Positions 1 through 7,882 of a stretch of 37,905 nucleotides of DNA are shown here, one piece after another. The stretch is taken from contig CANIZL010000064.1 in NCBI GenBank assembly GCA_947471985.1, positions 1 to 37,905 of the forward strand, in the 5' to 3' direction. This DNA is from Verrucomicrobiota bacterium (GTDB taxonomy: Bacteria > Verrucomicrobiota > Verrucomicrobiia > Limisphaerales > UBA9464). How positions within the stretch are numbered: position 1 is the stretch's first letter; each line of letters starts with the position of its first letter. Under the pieces are notes generated by a model. That model ran no database searches, had not been told where the DNA came from, and saw only the letters and a list, made by a program, of their open reading frames with translations. The translations under genes and the position numbers were made by a program.

Positions 1-177
1 ATCGGTCGACAAATCCAAGGTCCGATTTGCCGACTTTTGCACCTCACCCCGTGAGGGAGGCGACGACGCATCAATATCTCCTTCCATATCGTTCTGTGGT
101 AACAGGTTGCCAGAAAAACCCACTTCGTCGACTCACGTTTTTAGGATCATTTGTTCCCCCGGCGGAACGAACCGGGA
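1..177. other. Left-edge non-coding stretch
   Basis: I see no convincing gene. Open frames across it run on into sequence that is antisense to the downstream glycosylase gene. A short perfect hairpin (CCTCAC, 3-nt loop, GTGAGG) lies near positions 42-56, with no T-tract after it. The stretch may be the 3' flank of a gene outside the window. Confidence 0.4.
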
Positions 178-318
178 ATGGCACTGCGCTGGCCGTGCAA
201 CTGCGATCCCGTCGGAGTGGGTGCCGGGCACGGCGACAACTACACCTCCTTCAGCAAACGCCTCAAAAGCCTCGCCCGGGAGGGCTTGCGCCGTTTTTTC
301 CCGTCACTGTGGTGGTGA
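178..318 (+). CDS. Possible 46-aa small protein
   Basis: This short ATG-to-TGA frame encodes 46 residues. It has an N-terminal Cys-rich patch (PCNCDP), a polar centre (HGDNYTSFSKRL) and a basic, aromatic end (RRFFPSLWW). Its codons end in G or C most of the time, like the confident genes around it, and it stops 26 nt before the convergent end of the glycosylase gene, so it is not merely a shadow of that gene. There is no Shine-Dalgarno sequence, but few genes here have one. I recognise no family. It could equally be a chance frame in GC-rich DNA, and only conservation in relatives would separate the two. Confidence 0.35.
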   Translation: MALRWPCNCDPVGVGAGHGDNYTSFSKRLKSLAREGLRRFFPSLWW

Positions 319-343
319 TCGAGCCCGCCCTTTGCCGCATCGC

Positions 344-1279
344 TTATCCCGGCGGAGATTGCCGCGCGCGTCGCGGAGGCACCGGACGTTTCTGCTCCGC
401 GCGCCAGCGGCGGCCGAGCACGGTGCGGACGTAGTGAAACAGGTACTGTTGAGCGTAACCGGCATTGACCCCGAAATAGTTCTCACTGAATTGCCGCAGC
501 CGTTCGGCGCTCACGCGACGGGCCCGGGGAAAATAGAGATACCGCAGCGCCTGCTGCACCCAGACATCCACCGGAAAAGCGTCCTGTCGGCCATAGGCAA
601 AGAGAAGCACGCAATCGGCAATCTTGCGGCCCACCCCCGGAAACTTTTCGAGTTCTGCGCGGGCCTCGGATGTCGGTAGTTGAAGAATCCGCTCCAGTGA
701 TACCTCGCCCGCCGCCAGCATGCGCGCGGTGCCGCCCAGGTAACGGGCCCGAAATCCCACTTTGCAAGCCCGCAATTCCTCCTCGCTTGCCCGGGCCAGC
801 ACCGCGATCTCCGGAAAAGTCCACGCCCGCCCCGACCCATCCACACCGGTCGGAATCGCCCGGCCAAATCGCTCACTCAACAGCCGCACACATTCCTGGA
901 TTTGCACGATCTGTTTGGTGGAGCTGAGGATGAAGCTGGCCAGACATTCCCACGGGTCCTGGCGCAACAGCCGCAGCCCACGCGCCGCTGCCGTTGCCGC
1001 CCCGAGCGGGGCATCATCCGGAAAGGTGTGGCGGACCGCCGCCAAATCCTCGTCGAGCGCCAGATAGTGCCGTATCCAGTGCCAGTCGTCCGGGACATCA
1101 CCTGGCACCGTCCAGACCCGCAGGCTTTCCGAACCCGGCTCCAGCCGCACCCAGCGTCCGTGAACGACGCCCTCCCATCCGCCCGTCACGGCCCGCCAAC
1201 GGAAGGCCTGTCCGCCATCCAACGTTGCGGAAAAGTCGTATTCCGGCAGAACCAGTTCAACGCAAGCCACGGCCGACAA
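344..1279 (-). CDS. ogg: 8-oxoguanine DNA glycosylase (OGG1/HhH-GPD)
   Basis: This is a bifunctional base-excision repair enzyme that removes oxidised guanine and nicks the abasic site. The N-terminal ~110 residues match the OGG N-domain (DGGQAFRW near residue 21). The C-terminal part carries the helix-hairpin-helix and GPD loop: PGVGRKIADC with the expected catalytic Lys219, then PVDV with catalytic Asp238. The length of 311 aa is close to eukaryotic-type OGG1 rather than the shorter MutM or OGG2 families. Its start codon lies 23 nt inside the end of the upstream PAP2-glycosyltransferase gene on the same strand, so the two are probably co-transcribed and translationally coupled. The C-terminal ~20 residues are rich in Arg and Pro and look like a tail. 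Confidence 0.9.
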   Translation of the reverse strand: MSAVACVELVLPEYDFSATLDGGQAFRWRAVTGGWEGVVHGRWVRLEPGSESLRVWTVPGDVPDDWHWIRHYLALDEDLAAVRHTFPDDAPLGAATAAARGLRLLRQDPWECLASFILSSTKQIVQIQECVRLLSERFGRAIPTGVDGSGRAWTFPEIAVLARASEEELRACKVGFRARYLGGTARMLAAGEVSLERILQLPTSEARAELEKFPGVGRKIADCVLLFAYGRQDAFPVDVWVQQALRYLYFPRARRVSAERLRQFSENYFGVNAGYAQQYLFHYVRTVLGRRWRAEQKRPVPPRRARQSPPG

Positions 1280-3611
1280 AAAGACGCAGTCGATGAAACT
1301 CCCGGCCCCGATACAACACCGGGAATTCCCCCAGATCCTCCAGTTGATTGAACTGGGATTTCAATTCGTCGACCGGCATGACCACCGGCTCATCAGATTG
1401 AAAGACCAGAAGAAAATCAGCGCCCTTCTTGGTGCGGTATTCGTATTCCGGCCAGAACCAGAGCTGATTGTTGGGGATATCAAAACGCCGGACATAGACC
1501 AGCGGATCCGCACTCCCGACCCGTGCCCGGGCGGCCGGCACATAGAAGCTCAGTTCACCGGCATATCCGTAGTGATGACACAGGATGTAGGTGGGCTGTC
1601 CCGGGCGGGCGACCTGGTCAAACTGCGCCTGCACCAAGGCCGCGGTTTCCCGAAAGCCCCGGGTACGCCGCAGGGGATCGATGTGGGCCGGCAAGGGGCG
1701 CCCGGCGATCTTGCTCACCCAGTTGGTCTCGTGGGCCAAAATCAGGACGGGAGTAAAAACCGCCAACCCGGTGCGAAAGAGATAACCCAGCCACCGGCCG
1801 GCTCCCGAATCACGCGGTACCCGGCTGCCCAAGATCAGGGCGAACAACAACAGCGGCAGCACCGCCGGGGCAATCCAGTTCGGCTGCACCCGCCCCCGGA
1901 ACGTCCACGCCAGGTAAAACAGGAAAATCGGGGCGCCCATCGTCAGAAGATACCGGAGAACGGTGCCGTCGGGATCCCGCTCCGTGACTGTCTCGAATCG
2001 TCCGGGTCGTCGACAGAAAAGCACGACCGCCACGATTACCGCCACGAAGAAGAACGGATTAAACAGAACCGGTTCAACGACCATGAAGTCGTTAAAAAAG
2101 CGCAGCGTGAAGCGCCACGATTCCTTCAGTGCCCCGCGCTCGGACAGATGTGTCAACCCCACCCAGTTGTGCTGCTTGTTCCACCACAGAAATGGCAGCA
2201 GGGCCAGTACATTGGCTCCCAGCGCCAACCAGGGCCCGGGACGCCGTAGTTGTCGACGCGCCCGCGGCCAGGTGAGGAACACCAAAGCGAATGCGGCAAT
2301 CAGGAAGGGGGAAAAGTACTTGCAGAGAAACGTGCCCGCGACGCCCACACCCACCAGCAGCCACTGCCGCGTCGAATCCTCCAGCACCGCCCGCCAGCCG
2401 GCAAACATGGCCAGGGTCCAGAAAAATACCGTCAGCGGATCCACCGTGAGCAGGATGCCGCCGAGGGCAAACAAGGGCACCGCCAGGAAGGCCACCAGGG
2501 ACCAGAACGCCGTCGGCGCCGCCACAAAACGCGACACGAAGCGGAGGGTCATCCAGGATACCACGGCCGAAATCAGCGGCGACAAAAACCGGACGCCCAA
2601 TTCGGTATCGCCGGCGATCATCGTGCCGAACCGCTGCGCCAGGGCGATGCCCGGGGGCTTGCTGTAGTACGACCAATCGAGGCGCTTGGACCAAAGCCAT
2701 TGGTACGCCTCGTCTTCGCTGAGATCGATGACGTGAGCCGCCTGATAGCCCCACCGGCCGACCATGAGCAGCCCGATGAGAACGTAGCCCAGGCGGAGCC
2801 ATTGCACCGGCTGGAGGGCGGGGGAGAGATCCACATTCAGGGCGCGGATTTGCTCGGCAGCGAGCGGCGACTCCGGCTTCAGCAGATCGGGCAGACGCAC
2901 CCACCAATGGGGAAACCAGCGCCGCCCCACCGCGCGCCAGATCCACCGCATGCCGTGACTGATCCCCAAGGCATACCCCGCCCCCACGGCCCAGCCGGCC
3001 AGAACATCCGAGGGATAATGAACCCCGTTGTAGATTCGGGAGACCCCAACGCCCGCCGCGACAGGAAATAGAATCCGGCGACTGCGGGGAAAGAACAGGC
3101 CGGCGGTCATGGCCACGGCGGCCATGGCGGCGGCATGACCACTAGGCAGGGAGAAGCTGGCACCCTTACCGATACCGGGCGGCAGGCGGGTCTCCAATTG
3201 CGTGACAAACGGCCTCGGCCGGCGGGTCAGCTTCTTTAGCGGACCGGTAATCAACCCTTCCCCCACCAGGAAAATCACCGCCATGGCGAGCAGAAAGCAG
3301 CGCAGACGCCGCCCCCCTTTCATCGCCCCCCAGACGCCGGCCACCGCCACCAGCAGCCACATCCAATACTCGCCGCTGAGCAGATACATCACCGCATCCA
3401 GGGCAGGATGGGCGCAGGTTTGATTCACCCACCGAAAGAGGGCGAGATCCAATTCACCAAGGCCGGACACGTGGCGGAGGTTAGGAAGCGAACGGGCAGC
3501 CGGGCAAACGGCGCTGCGAGAAACCCGTGAAAGGGTGGACATCGAAGGCACTGGGAAGTCCCGTATCCGGGAGAGCGCCGGGTGGATTTGTTCACTCCAC
3601 GTAAAAACCAT
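1257..3611 (-). CDS. PAP2 phosphatase-GT39/ArnT-like glycosyltransferase fusion
   Basis: Two membrane enzymes are joined in one 784-aa chain. Residues ~60-235 form a PAP2 lipid phosphatase with all three signature blocks: KKLTRRPRP, PSGHAAA and SRIYNGVHYPSD. From about residue 270 a polytopic GT-C glycosyltransferase of the GT39/ArnT/PMT_2 type follows. It has the first-loop acidic motif SEDEAYQW and the YYSKPPG motif that family members use for polyprenyl-phosphate-sugar substrates, then roughly ten hydrophobic segments. A plausible role is transfer of a sugar from a polyprenyl-phosphate donor to a lipid or glycan, with the phosphatase recycling the carrier; this is inferred. The first ~30 residues are not conserved-looking, so the start may be an internal Met such as the one near 3542. 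The gene overlaps the glycosylase start. Confidence 0.88.
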   Translation of the reverse strand: MVFTWSEQIHPALSRIRDFPVPSMSTLSRVSRSAVCPAARSLPNLRHVSGLGELDLALFRWVNQTCAHPALDAVMYLLSGEYWMWLLVAVAGVWGAMKGGRRLRCFLLAMAVIFLVGEGLITGPLKKLTRRPRPFVTQLETRLPPGIGKGASFSLPSGHAAAMAAVAMTAGLFFPRSRRILFPVAAGVGVSRIYNGVHYPSDVLAGWAVGAGYALGISHGMRWIWRAVGRRWFPHWWVRLPDLLKPESPLAAEQIRALNVDLSPALQPVQWLRLGYVLIGLLMVGRWGYQAAHVIDLSEDEAYQWLWSKRLDWSYYSKPPGIALAQRFGTMIAGDTELGVRFLSPLISAVVSWMTLRFVSRFVAAPTAFWSLVAFLAVPLFALGGILLTVDPLTVFFWTLAMFAGWRAVLEDSTRQWLLVGVGVAGTFLCKYFSPFLIAAFALVFLTWPRARRQLRRPGPWLALGANVLALLPFLWWNKQHNWVGLTHLSERGALKESWRFTLRFFNDFMVVEPVLFNPFFFVAVIVAVVLFCRRPGRFETVTERDPDGTVLRYLLTMGAPIFLFYLAWTFRGRVQPNWIAPAVLPLLLFALILGSRVPRDSGAGRWLGYLFRTGLAVFTPVLILAHETNWVSKIAGRPLPAHIDPLRRTRGFRETAALVQAQFDQVARPGQPTYILCHHYGYAGELSFYVPAARARVGSADPLVYVRRFDIPNNQLWFWPEYEYRTKKGADFLLVFQSDEPVVMPVDELKSQFNQLEDLGEFPVLYRGREFHRLRLFVGRGLR

Positions 3612-3659
3612 CTTGCACCGCGGAGCGAATCGCCTACCACTTTGCGCGCTCGTTAGTGT

Positions 3660-3734
3660 GCGCGCTTAGCTCAGCGGTAGAGCACTTCCTTCACACGGAA
3701 GGGGTCGCAGGTTCGAACCCTGCAGCGCGCACCA
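3660..3734 (+). tRNA. tRNA-Val(CAC)
   Basis: A complete cloverleaf can be drawn by hand. The 7-bp acceptor stem is GCGCGCT/AGCGCGC, the D-arm is GCTC/GAGC, the anticodon stem is CTTCC/GGAAG around loop TTCACAC, and the T-arm contains GGTTCGAA. The anticodon is CAC at 3692-3694, which reads the valine codon GTG. The terminal CCA (3732-3734) is encoded. There is no intron and no duplicated 3' end nearby that would suggest an integration site. Confidence 0.97.
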
Positions 3735-3791
3735 TTTTCCCACCCTTTGCATTGGTTGACCAATCGACCATCGCCCCTACCCTCCCGGCCC

Positions 3792-4841
3792 ATGGCGGTT
3801 GCCAGCCCTACTTCATTGACTGAAACAACGCTTTCCCTGGCCGAAAAGGCTGTGGGTCTGGCCGCTTGGGAGGACATCGTCGCACCCGTGCGCGGTTTTC
3901 TCGGCCGGGTCAACGAGCAGATGGCCGCTCAAGTGTCCGCTTTCGAGCCGGAACTGGCCGAGTACGCCCGCTATGCGCTCGACAGCCAAGGCAAGCAGAT
4001 CCGCCCGGTACTCGTCGCCCTTGCCGCCGGCTGCACCGGCCCGCAGAATGATGAAGTGGTGACCATCGCCGTCATCATCGAGATGGTGCACCTGGCGACG
4101 CTGGTGCATGACGACATCATGGACGGGGCCGCGCTACGACGGGGCCGCGCCACGCTGGCCGCCAAATGGGGCAATGAGGTTTCCGTACTGCTCGGCGACT
4201 GCCTCTTCGCCCAAGCCCTGAGCTTGGCCTGCAATTTCAAGGACACCTCGGTCCCCCGCGCCGTGGCCAAAGCAACGCAGATCGTCTGCACGGGGGAAAT
4301 CCTGCAAACCCAGCGACGCCGGAAATGGCAATTGCCGCGCCAGGAATACTTCCGTTTGCTGGAAATGAAGACGGCGGAGCTTTTCGCCCTCGCCTGCGAA
4401 CAAGGCTGCCACCTCACCGGCGGATCCGCCGGTCAAACCGCGGCGCTCCGCCGGTACGGCCTCGCCCTCGGGACTGCGTATCAGGTCTACGACGACGTTC
4501 TGGATCTGTACGGGGCCGAAAACAAGGCCGGAAAATCCCTCGGAACCGATCTCGCGAAGGGTAAGCCTACTCTGCCGCTGTTGCACGTACTGGAAACGGC
4601 CCCGGCCAGCGATCGCGCCCTACTGCTGGGCTGGCTCGCGGATTGGGATCCGTCCCATTTCGGTGAGGTCCGCCAATTACTCGAAGCCAACGGGGCCATT
4701 CGCGAATGCCGTCGGGTGATCGACGGCCTCTTGGATGATGCCCGGAAGGCCCTGGATGATCTACCCCCGACGCCGGAACGCCGGGCCCTGGATCGTTTTA
4801 CCGCATTTTTGTCTCAACAAACGGCCACGTTGGTTGTCTGA
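3792..4841 (+). CDS. Polyprenyl (octaprenyl-type) diphosphate synthase
   Basis: A trans-isoprenyl diphosphate synthase that chains isopentenyl diphosphate onto an allylic primer to make the long tail of quinones or a related carrier. Both aspartate-rich motifs are intact: DDIMD (residues 107-111 from this start) and YDDVLD (from ~233). The GKQIRP substrate-binding motif lies near residue 67. At 349 aa the size is normal for IspB/HepT-like enzymes, and bulky residues ahead of the first Asp motif are consistent with a long product, though chain length cannot be fixed by eye. An earlier ATG at 3747 is possible but sits 13 nt from the tRNA and adds a Pro-rich leader, so 3792 is preferred. The gene is 6 nt from the sigma factor gene, suggesting co-transcription. 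Confidence 0.92.
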   Translation: MAVASPTSLTETTLSLAEKAVGLAAWEDIVAPVRGFLGRVNEQMAAQVSAFEPELAEYARYALDSQGKQIRPVLVALAAGCTGPQNDEVVTIAVIIEMVHLATLVHDDIMDGAALRRGRATLAAKWGNEVSVLLGDCLFAQALSLACNFKDTSVPRAVAKATQIVCTGEILQTQRRRKWQLPRQEYFRLLEMKTAELFALACEQGCHLTGGSAGQTAALRRYGLALGTAYQVYDDVLDLYGAENKAGKSLGTDLAKGKPTLPLLHVLETAPASDRALLLGWLADWDPSHFGEVRQLLEANGAIRECRRVIDGLLDDARKALDDLPPTPERRALDRFTAFLSQQTATLVV

Positions 4842-4847
4842 ACCGGC

Positions 4848-5537
4848 ATGGCTGCAGCGTTGGCTGGATTCATGCCCTTTCCGATTGAGAGTGCCGAGGC
4901 CCGGGGGGCGCCCCCTCGATCGACCTCCACGACCGCTTTGTCGGCGGATGAATCCGCCGATCGGGAGCTGGTGCGCGTCCTCGTCCGCAAGGCTCAGGCG
5001 GGCGATCTGGGCGCCTACGATGACCTCATCCGTCGTTATCAGGACCGAATTTACGGTCTGGCGTACCACCTGACGTCGAATCACGAGGAAGCCAACGACA
5101 TTGCCCAGGAGACCTTCATCAAGGCCTGGCGAGCGCTCGCTGGCTTCAAGGGCGATGCGAGTTTTTACACGTGGATCTACCGGATCGCGTACAATCACAC
5201 GCTCAATTATCTCAAGTCGCGGCGGATGCGGACGACCCATCTTTCGCTGAACGACATGGATCTTAATGCGGAGAACAACCCCGATCTGGTTGCCTTGGCG
5301 TCGGATCGCACACCGCACCGGGATGCCAAGCTGTCGGAATTGTCCGAGCGATTGAACACGGCTCTGCAAAAGCTTTCAGAGGAACATCGGGCCGTCGTGA
5401 CCCTGCATGATATCCAGGGATTGCCGCATGAGGAGATCGCCCAAATTGTGGGCGTAAATTCCGGTACGGTGCGGTCGCGGCTGCACTACGCGCGCCAGCA
5501 GATGCAAGGCTGGTTGTCCGACCTGTGGAAGCCCTGA
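4848..5537 (+). CDS. ECF-type RNA polymerase sigma factor
   Basis: A 229-aa sigma-70 family protein with only regions 2 and 4, as in extracytoplasmic-function sigma factors of the RpoE/SigW kind. Region 2 spans residues ~45-130 (YQDRIYGLAYHL, then DIAQETFIKAWRAL and FYTWIYRIAYN, the core-binding and -10 recognition parts). Region 4 is near the C-terminus (LPHEEIAQIVGVNSGTVRSR, the -35-binding helix-turn-helix). The N-terminal ~40 residues are a disordered-looking leader, so translation could start later. The next gene encodes a single-pass membrane protein, the usual arrangement of an ECF factor with a membrane anti-sigma factor. The gene lies directly behind the prenyl synthase. Confidence 0.93.
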   Translation: MAAALAGFMPFPIESAEARGAPPRSTSTTALSADESADRELVRVLVRKAQAGDLGAYDDLIRRYQDRIYGLAYHLTSNHEEANDIAQETFIKAWRALAGFKGDASFYTWIYRIAYNHTLNYLKSRRMRTTHLSLNDMDLNAENNPDLVALASDRTPHRDAKLSELSERLNTALQKLSEEHRAVVTLHDIQGLPHEEIAQIVGVNSGTVRSRLHYARQQMQGWLSDLWKP

Positions 5538-5598
5538 TTTTATCGGAAACGTGGGAACCTGAGGATGCAGTTGGGAGCAACCTTGAAGTAATTGTGAT

Positions 5599-6213
5599 AT
5601 GGGAAGTTCGCCTGATGAATTCGTAGAACTCCGCCGGATGCTGGCGTTGAAGCGTGCCGAGCAACCGCCGCCGAGGTATTTCAATACGTTTGCCGGCAAG
5701 GTGATTGCCCGCATTGAGGCCGAAGGTTTGGCCGCGCCCAAGCCGTGGTGGGCGCGGTGGTTCGCGCCCGCGGCATGGAATCCCGGCATGGCGGGTGCCA
5801 ATACCGCCATTGTGGCTGGATTGGCCATGTTGGGCGGAACCGCTTGGTACTTCCAATCGCGCCCGGCGAAAACCGCTGGTCGCGAAACGGCCGGCGGCCA
5901 GGTGACCCCACCCGCACGTCCGGCCACCGAGACGTTCCCTTCGATAAACACTTCGGGGTCGCAGAACTACGCCGGCTTTGATCCGTTCGAGCTCGTGCGT
6001 CCCGCCAACAATCCCCGAATGGCCCTCGTCCATTTGGCGCCCATGGCGCAATTCAAAATCCGGCAGCCTTCCGTTCGGGACCAAGCCGAACAGACCGCCA
6101 GCGATGTCGTTCCAGCGGGAATTTTCGAGCCTTGGGACACTCGTCGAGATGCCTCCACCGCGCGGTCTTTGCCCACGAGCATCGTTCACTACGTAGAATC
6201 ACCCCGGCGCTGA
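5599..6213 (+). CDS. Single-pass membrane protein, possible anti-sigma factor
   Basis: This 204-aa protein has a cytoplasmic-looking charged N-terminal part (~residues 1-65), one transmembrane helix (about residues 73-92, IVAGLAMLGGTAW) and a Pro/Ala-rich extracytoplasmic tail. It follows the ECF sigma gene by 61 nt on the same strand. Anti-sigma factors commonly have this topology and position, so that role is likely. However, the zinc-binding H-x3-C-x2-C motif of the ZAS anti-sigma family is absent and I recognise no named domain, so the function is inferred from context only. Confidence 0.7.
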   Translation: MGSSPDEFVELRRMLALKRAEQPPPRYFNTFAGKVIARIEAEGLAAPKPWWARWFAPAAWNPGMAGANTAIVAGLAMLGGTAWYFQSRPAKTAGRETAGGQVTPPARPATETFPSINTSGSQNYAGFDPFELVRPANNPRMALVHLAPMAQFKIRQPSVRDQAEQTASDVVPAGIFEPWDTRRDASTARSLPTSIVHYVESPRR

Positions 6214-6424
6214 CCGCGGGCCGCGGTTTGATGGATTGGTGGATTGGTGGGACTTGGCAACGGTCCCTACTGCCTGAGCCAGCCCCTACTTTCCTGGGGT
6301 TCGCAACTCACGAATTACCCCCGCAGAGTTACTTTGGTAGGAGGGCTTCATCCAGGCCCGCAGGATTGAACGTCGCGGGAAGCAAGCGGAATCCCGCCAG
6401 CTTCCCTCACCCGCTCCGAAACGA
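6214..6424. other. Intergenic region between convergent genes, with hairpin
   Basis: No gene is apparent. The left part has a short tandem repeat (GGATTGGT twice, 6233-6249). At 6377-6406 a strong hairpin can be drawn: outer stem GGGAAGC/GCTTCCC, a 2x2 internal loop, inner stem GCGG/CCGC and loop AATC. It lies 18 nt past the stop of the minus-strand CvpA gene and could end transcription from either side, but no clear T-tract follows on either strand. Confidence 0.5.
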
Positions 6425-7768
6425 TCAGCTAACCCGCACCAGCACCAAGGGCGTCTTCAGCTGGGGGACGGTCAGCAGGAGCCGACCCTTGTCATCCACC
6501 ACGGCCTCCAGCGTGCCACTGCTGCTCTTCACGGAAAATTTACCCGCTGCGGCTTCCCAAGTCCCTTCGCCTTCCAGCTTGATCTCCGGCATCTTGACTT
6601 CCGGTCCGGTCGGCTTCGCCGCCACCGGTGCCCCCGGTGTCCGAGCCCCCGGGCGCAGTCCATAACGCGCCGCCAGTGCCGGATCAATCGTCGGAGTGGC
6701 CACCGGCGCTGCCGCCGCTGCTTCCGCCTCAGCCGCGGGGGCCGAAGCGGTACCCATGTTGAACGTCATCCGCCCTTCGGGATAAACCGTCACTCGAGCA
6801 CTCGACAGCACCGCCGTGAGGCGCGCCCGCAGTTTCTTGAACTGATCCGGCGTCAGGTTCTCATTCAGGCGGGCCGCATTGCGGATCACCGCATTCGCAT
6901 CCACCCGCCAGCGGCCCACGATCCGGTACTTGTCATCCGAGTAAATCGGAGAATCCCCGGTTTCCAAAAACTTGCGCAAATCCGCCAGATCCGTTTTCAG
7001 CAGCGCCTCGGTCAACTCGGTGCTGCTGAGCACCGCCTGGGTCTTTGCATGATTCAGGACCGGCGTGAACCCCTGCTTCTGGGTCAGCATATCCTGGTAC
7101 TCCTTGTCGTCCGCCAAATCCTTCAGCTCCGGCTTTTCGGACAGCGCCATAAACGGCGGATAATCCTTCAAGCGCGCATGAGCGCGCGGATTCTCGTGCA
7201 GCACCCCCAGGGTTTCCGTGATCTCGTACACCCGGGCCGGGGTACGATCCAAGGCCGCAAAACCACGATCAAAACCGGTCCCGTCCAAGGACTTGCGGAA
7301 GCCCGCAGCCCACTTGACCAAGCCGCTCGGATCGCTCTCCGTCGACAGGGCCGCCGCAATATTGCCGCCCACGAAACTCAGACGACCGAACGTGAAGAAC
7401 AGCGCCAGACCGATCAGCAAGCCGACAAACGAACCACCCGCCTGATCCAACCGCAGGAAACTCTCCCGGGTCACATCATCCTCGTTGTGTTTGAAATGCT
7501 GATAGACGGGCCGACGGACGGCGAATCCGATCGCCATGGCAATGAAGAAGACCAGCAGAAAACCCGCGAATGGGGGTAGAAGATACATCCACATGGGGGC
7601 CCCGGCCGCCGTTCGATTGAAAATGGGGGCAAATAGCTGCCCCGCCAACGGCGCCAACGCCAGACCGATCAGCGTACCGATCAACGTTACCGCCGAACGA
7701 ATCGCACCCACTCCATATCCAAACGCCGCGCCGGCTACCGCAAACGCGAGCAAATAAACCCATGGCAT
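6425..7768 (-). CDS. CvpA family membrane protein
   Basis: The N-terminal ~170 residues form a four-helix membrane domain of the CvpA (colicin V production) type: a hydrophobic start (WVYLLAFAVAGAAFGYGVG), helices near residues 30-50 and 65-90, and one near residue 125. A soluble region of ~280 residues follows, with an Ala-rich linker near residue 340 and a beta-strand-like C-terminal part. CvpA proteins are usually ~160-200 aa, so the long C-terminal extension is unusual; I do not recognise it. In other bacteria CvpA is linked to envelope homeostasis and bile or colicin phenotypes, but its biochemical activity is unclear. The start at 7768 places the first hydrophobic helix right after Met; an ATG at 7789 is also possible. 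Confidence 0.75.
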   Translation of the reverse strand: MPWVYLLAFAVAGAAFGYGVGAIRSAVTLIGTLIGLALAPLAGQLFAPIFNRTAAGAPMWMYLLPPFAGFLLVFFIAMAIGFAVRRPVYQHFKHNEDDVTRESFLRLDQAGGSFVGLLIGLALFFTFGRLSFVGGNIAAALSTESDPSGLVKWAAGFRKSLDGTGFDRGFAALDRTPARVYEITETLGVLHENPRAHARLKDYPPFMALSEKPELKDLADDKEYQDMLTQKQGFTPVLNHAKTQAVLSSTELTEALLKTDLADLRKFLETGDSPIYSDDKYRIVGRWRVDANAVIRNAARLNENLTPDQFKKLRARLTAVLSSARVTVYPEGRMTFNMGTASAPAAEAEAAAAAPVATPTIDPALAARYGLRPGARTPGAPVAAKPTGPEVKMPEIKLEGEGTWEAAAGKFSVKSSSGTLEAVVDDKGRLLLTVPQLKTPLVLVRVS

Positions 7769-7882
7769 AGTGCGGCAGCCTACGGACATCCCGCCAACCG
7801 TGCACGCAGAAAATTCAGGAAGTTTGCCCGCCCTGGCCTACCGCCACTCCCGTCGAGGGAATTCCTAGGCTGGCGCTCAGTC

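Noticed and set aside
3660-3734. tRNA-Val as a possible integration site
   Set aside because: I saw no duplicated tRNA 3' end and no integrase gene within the window.
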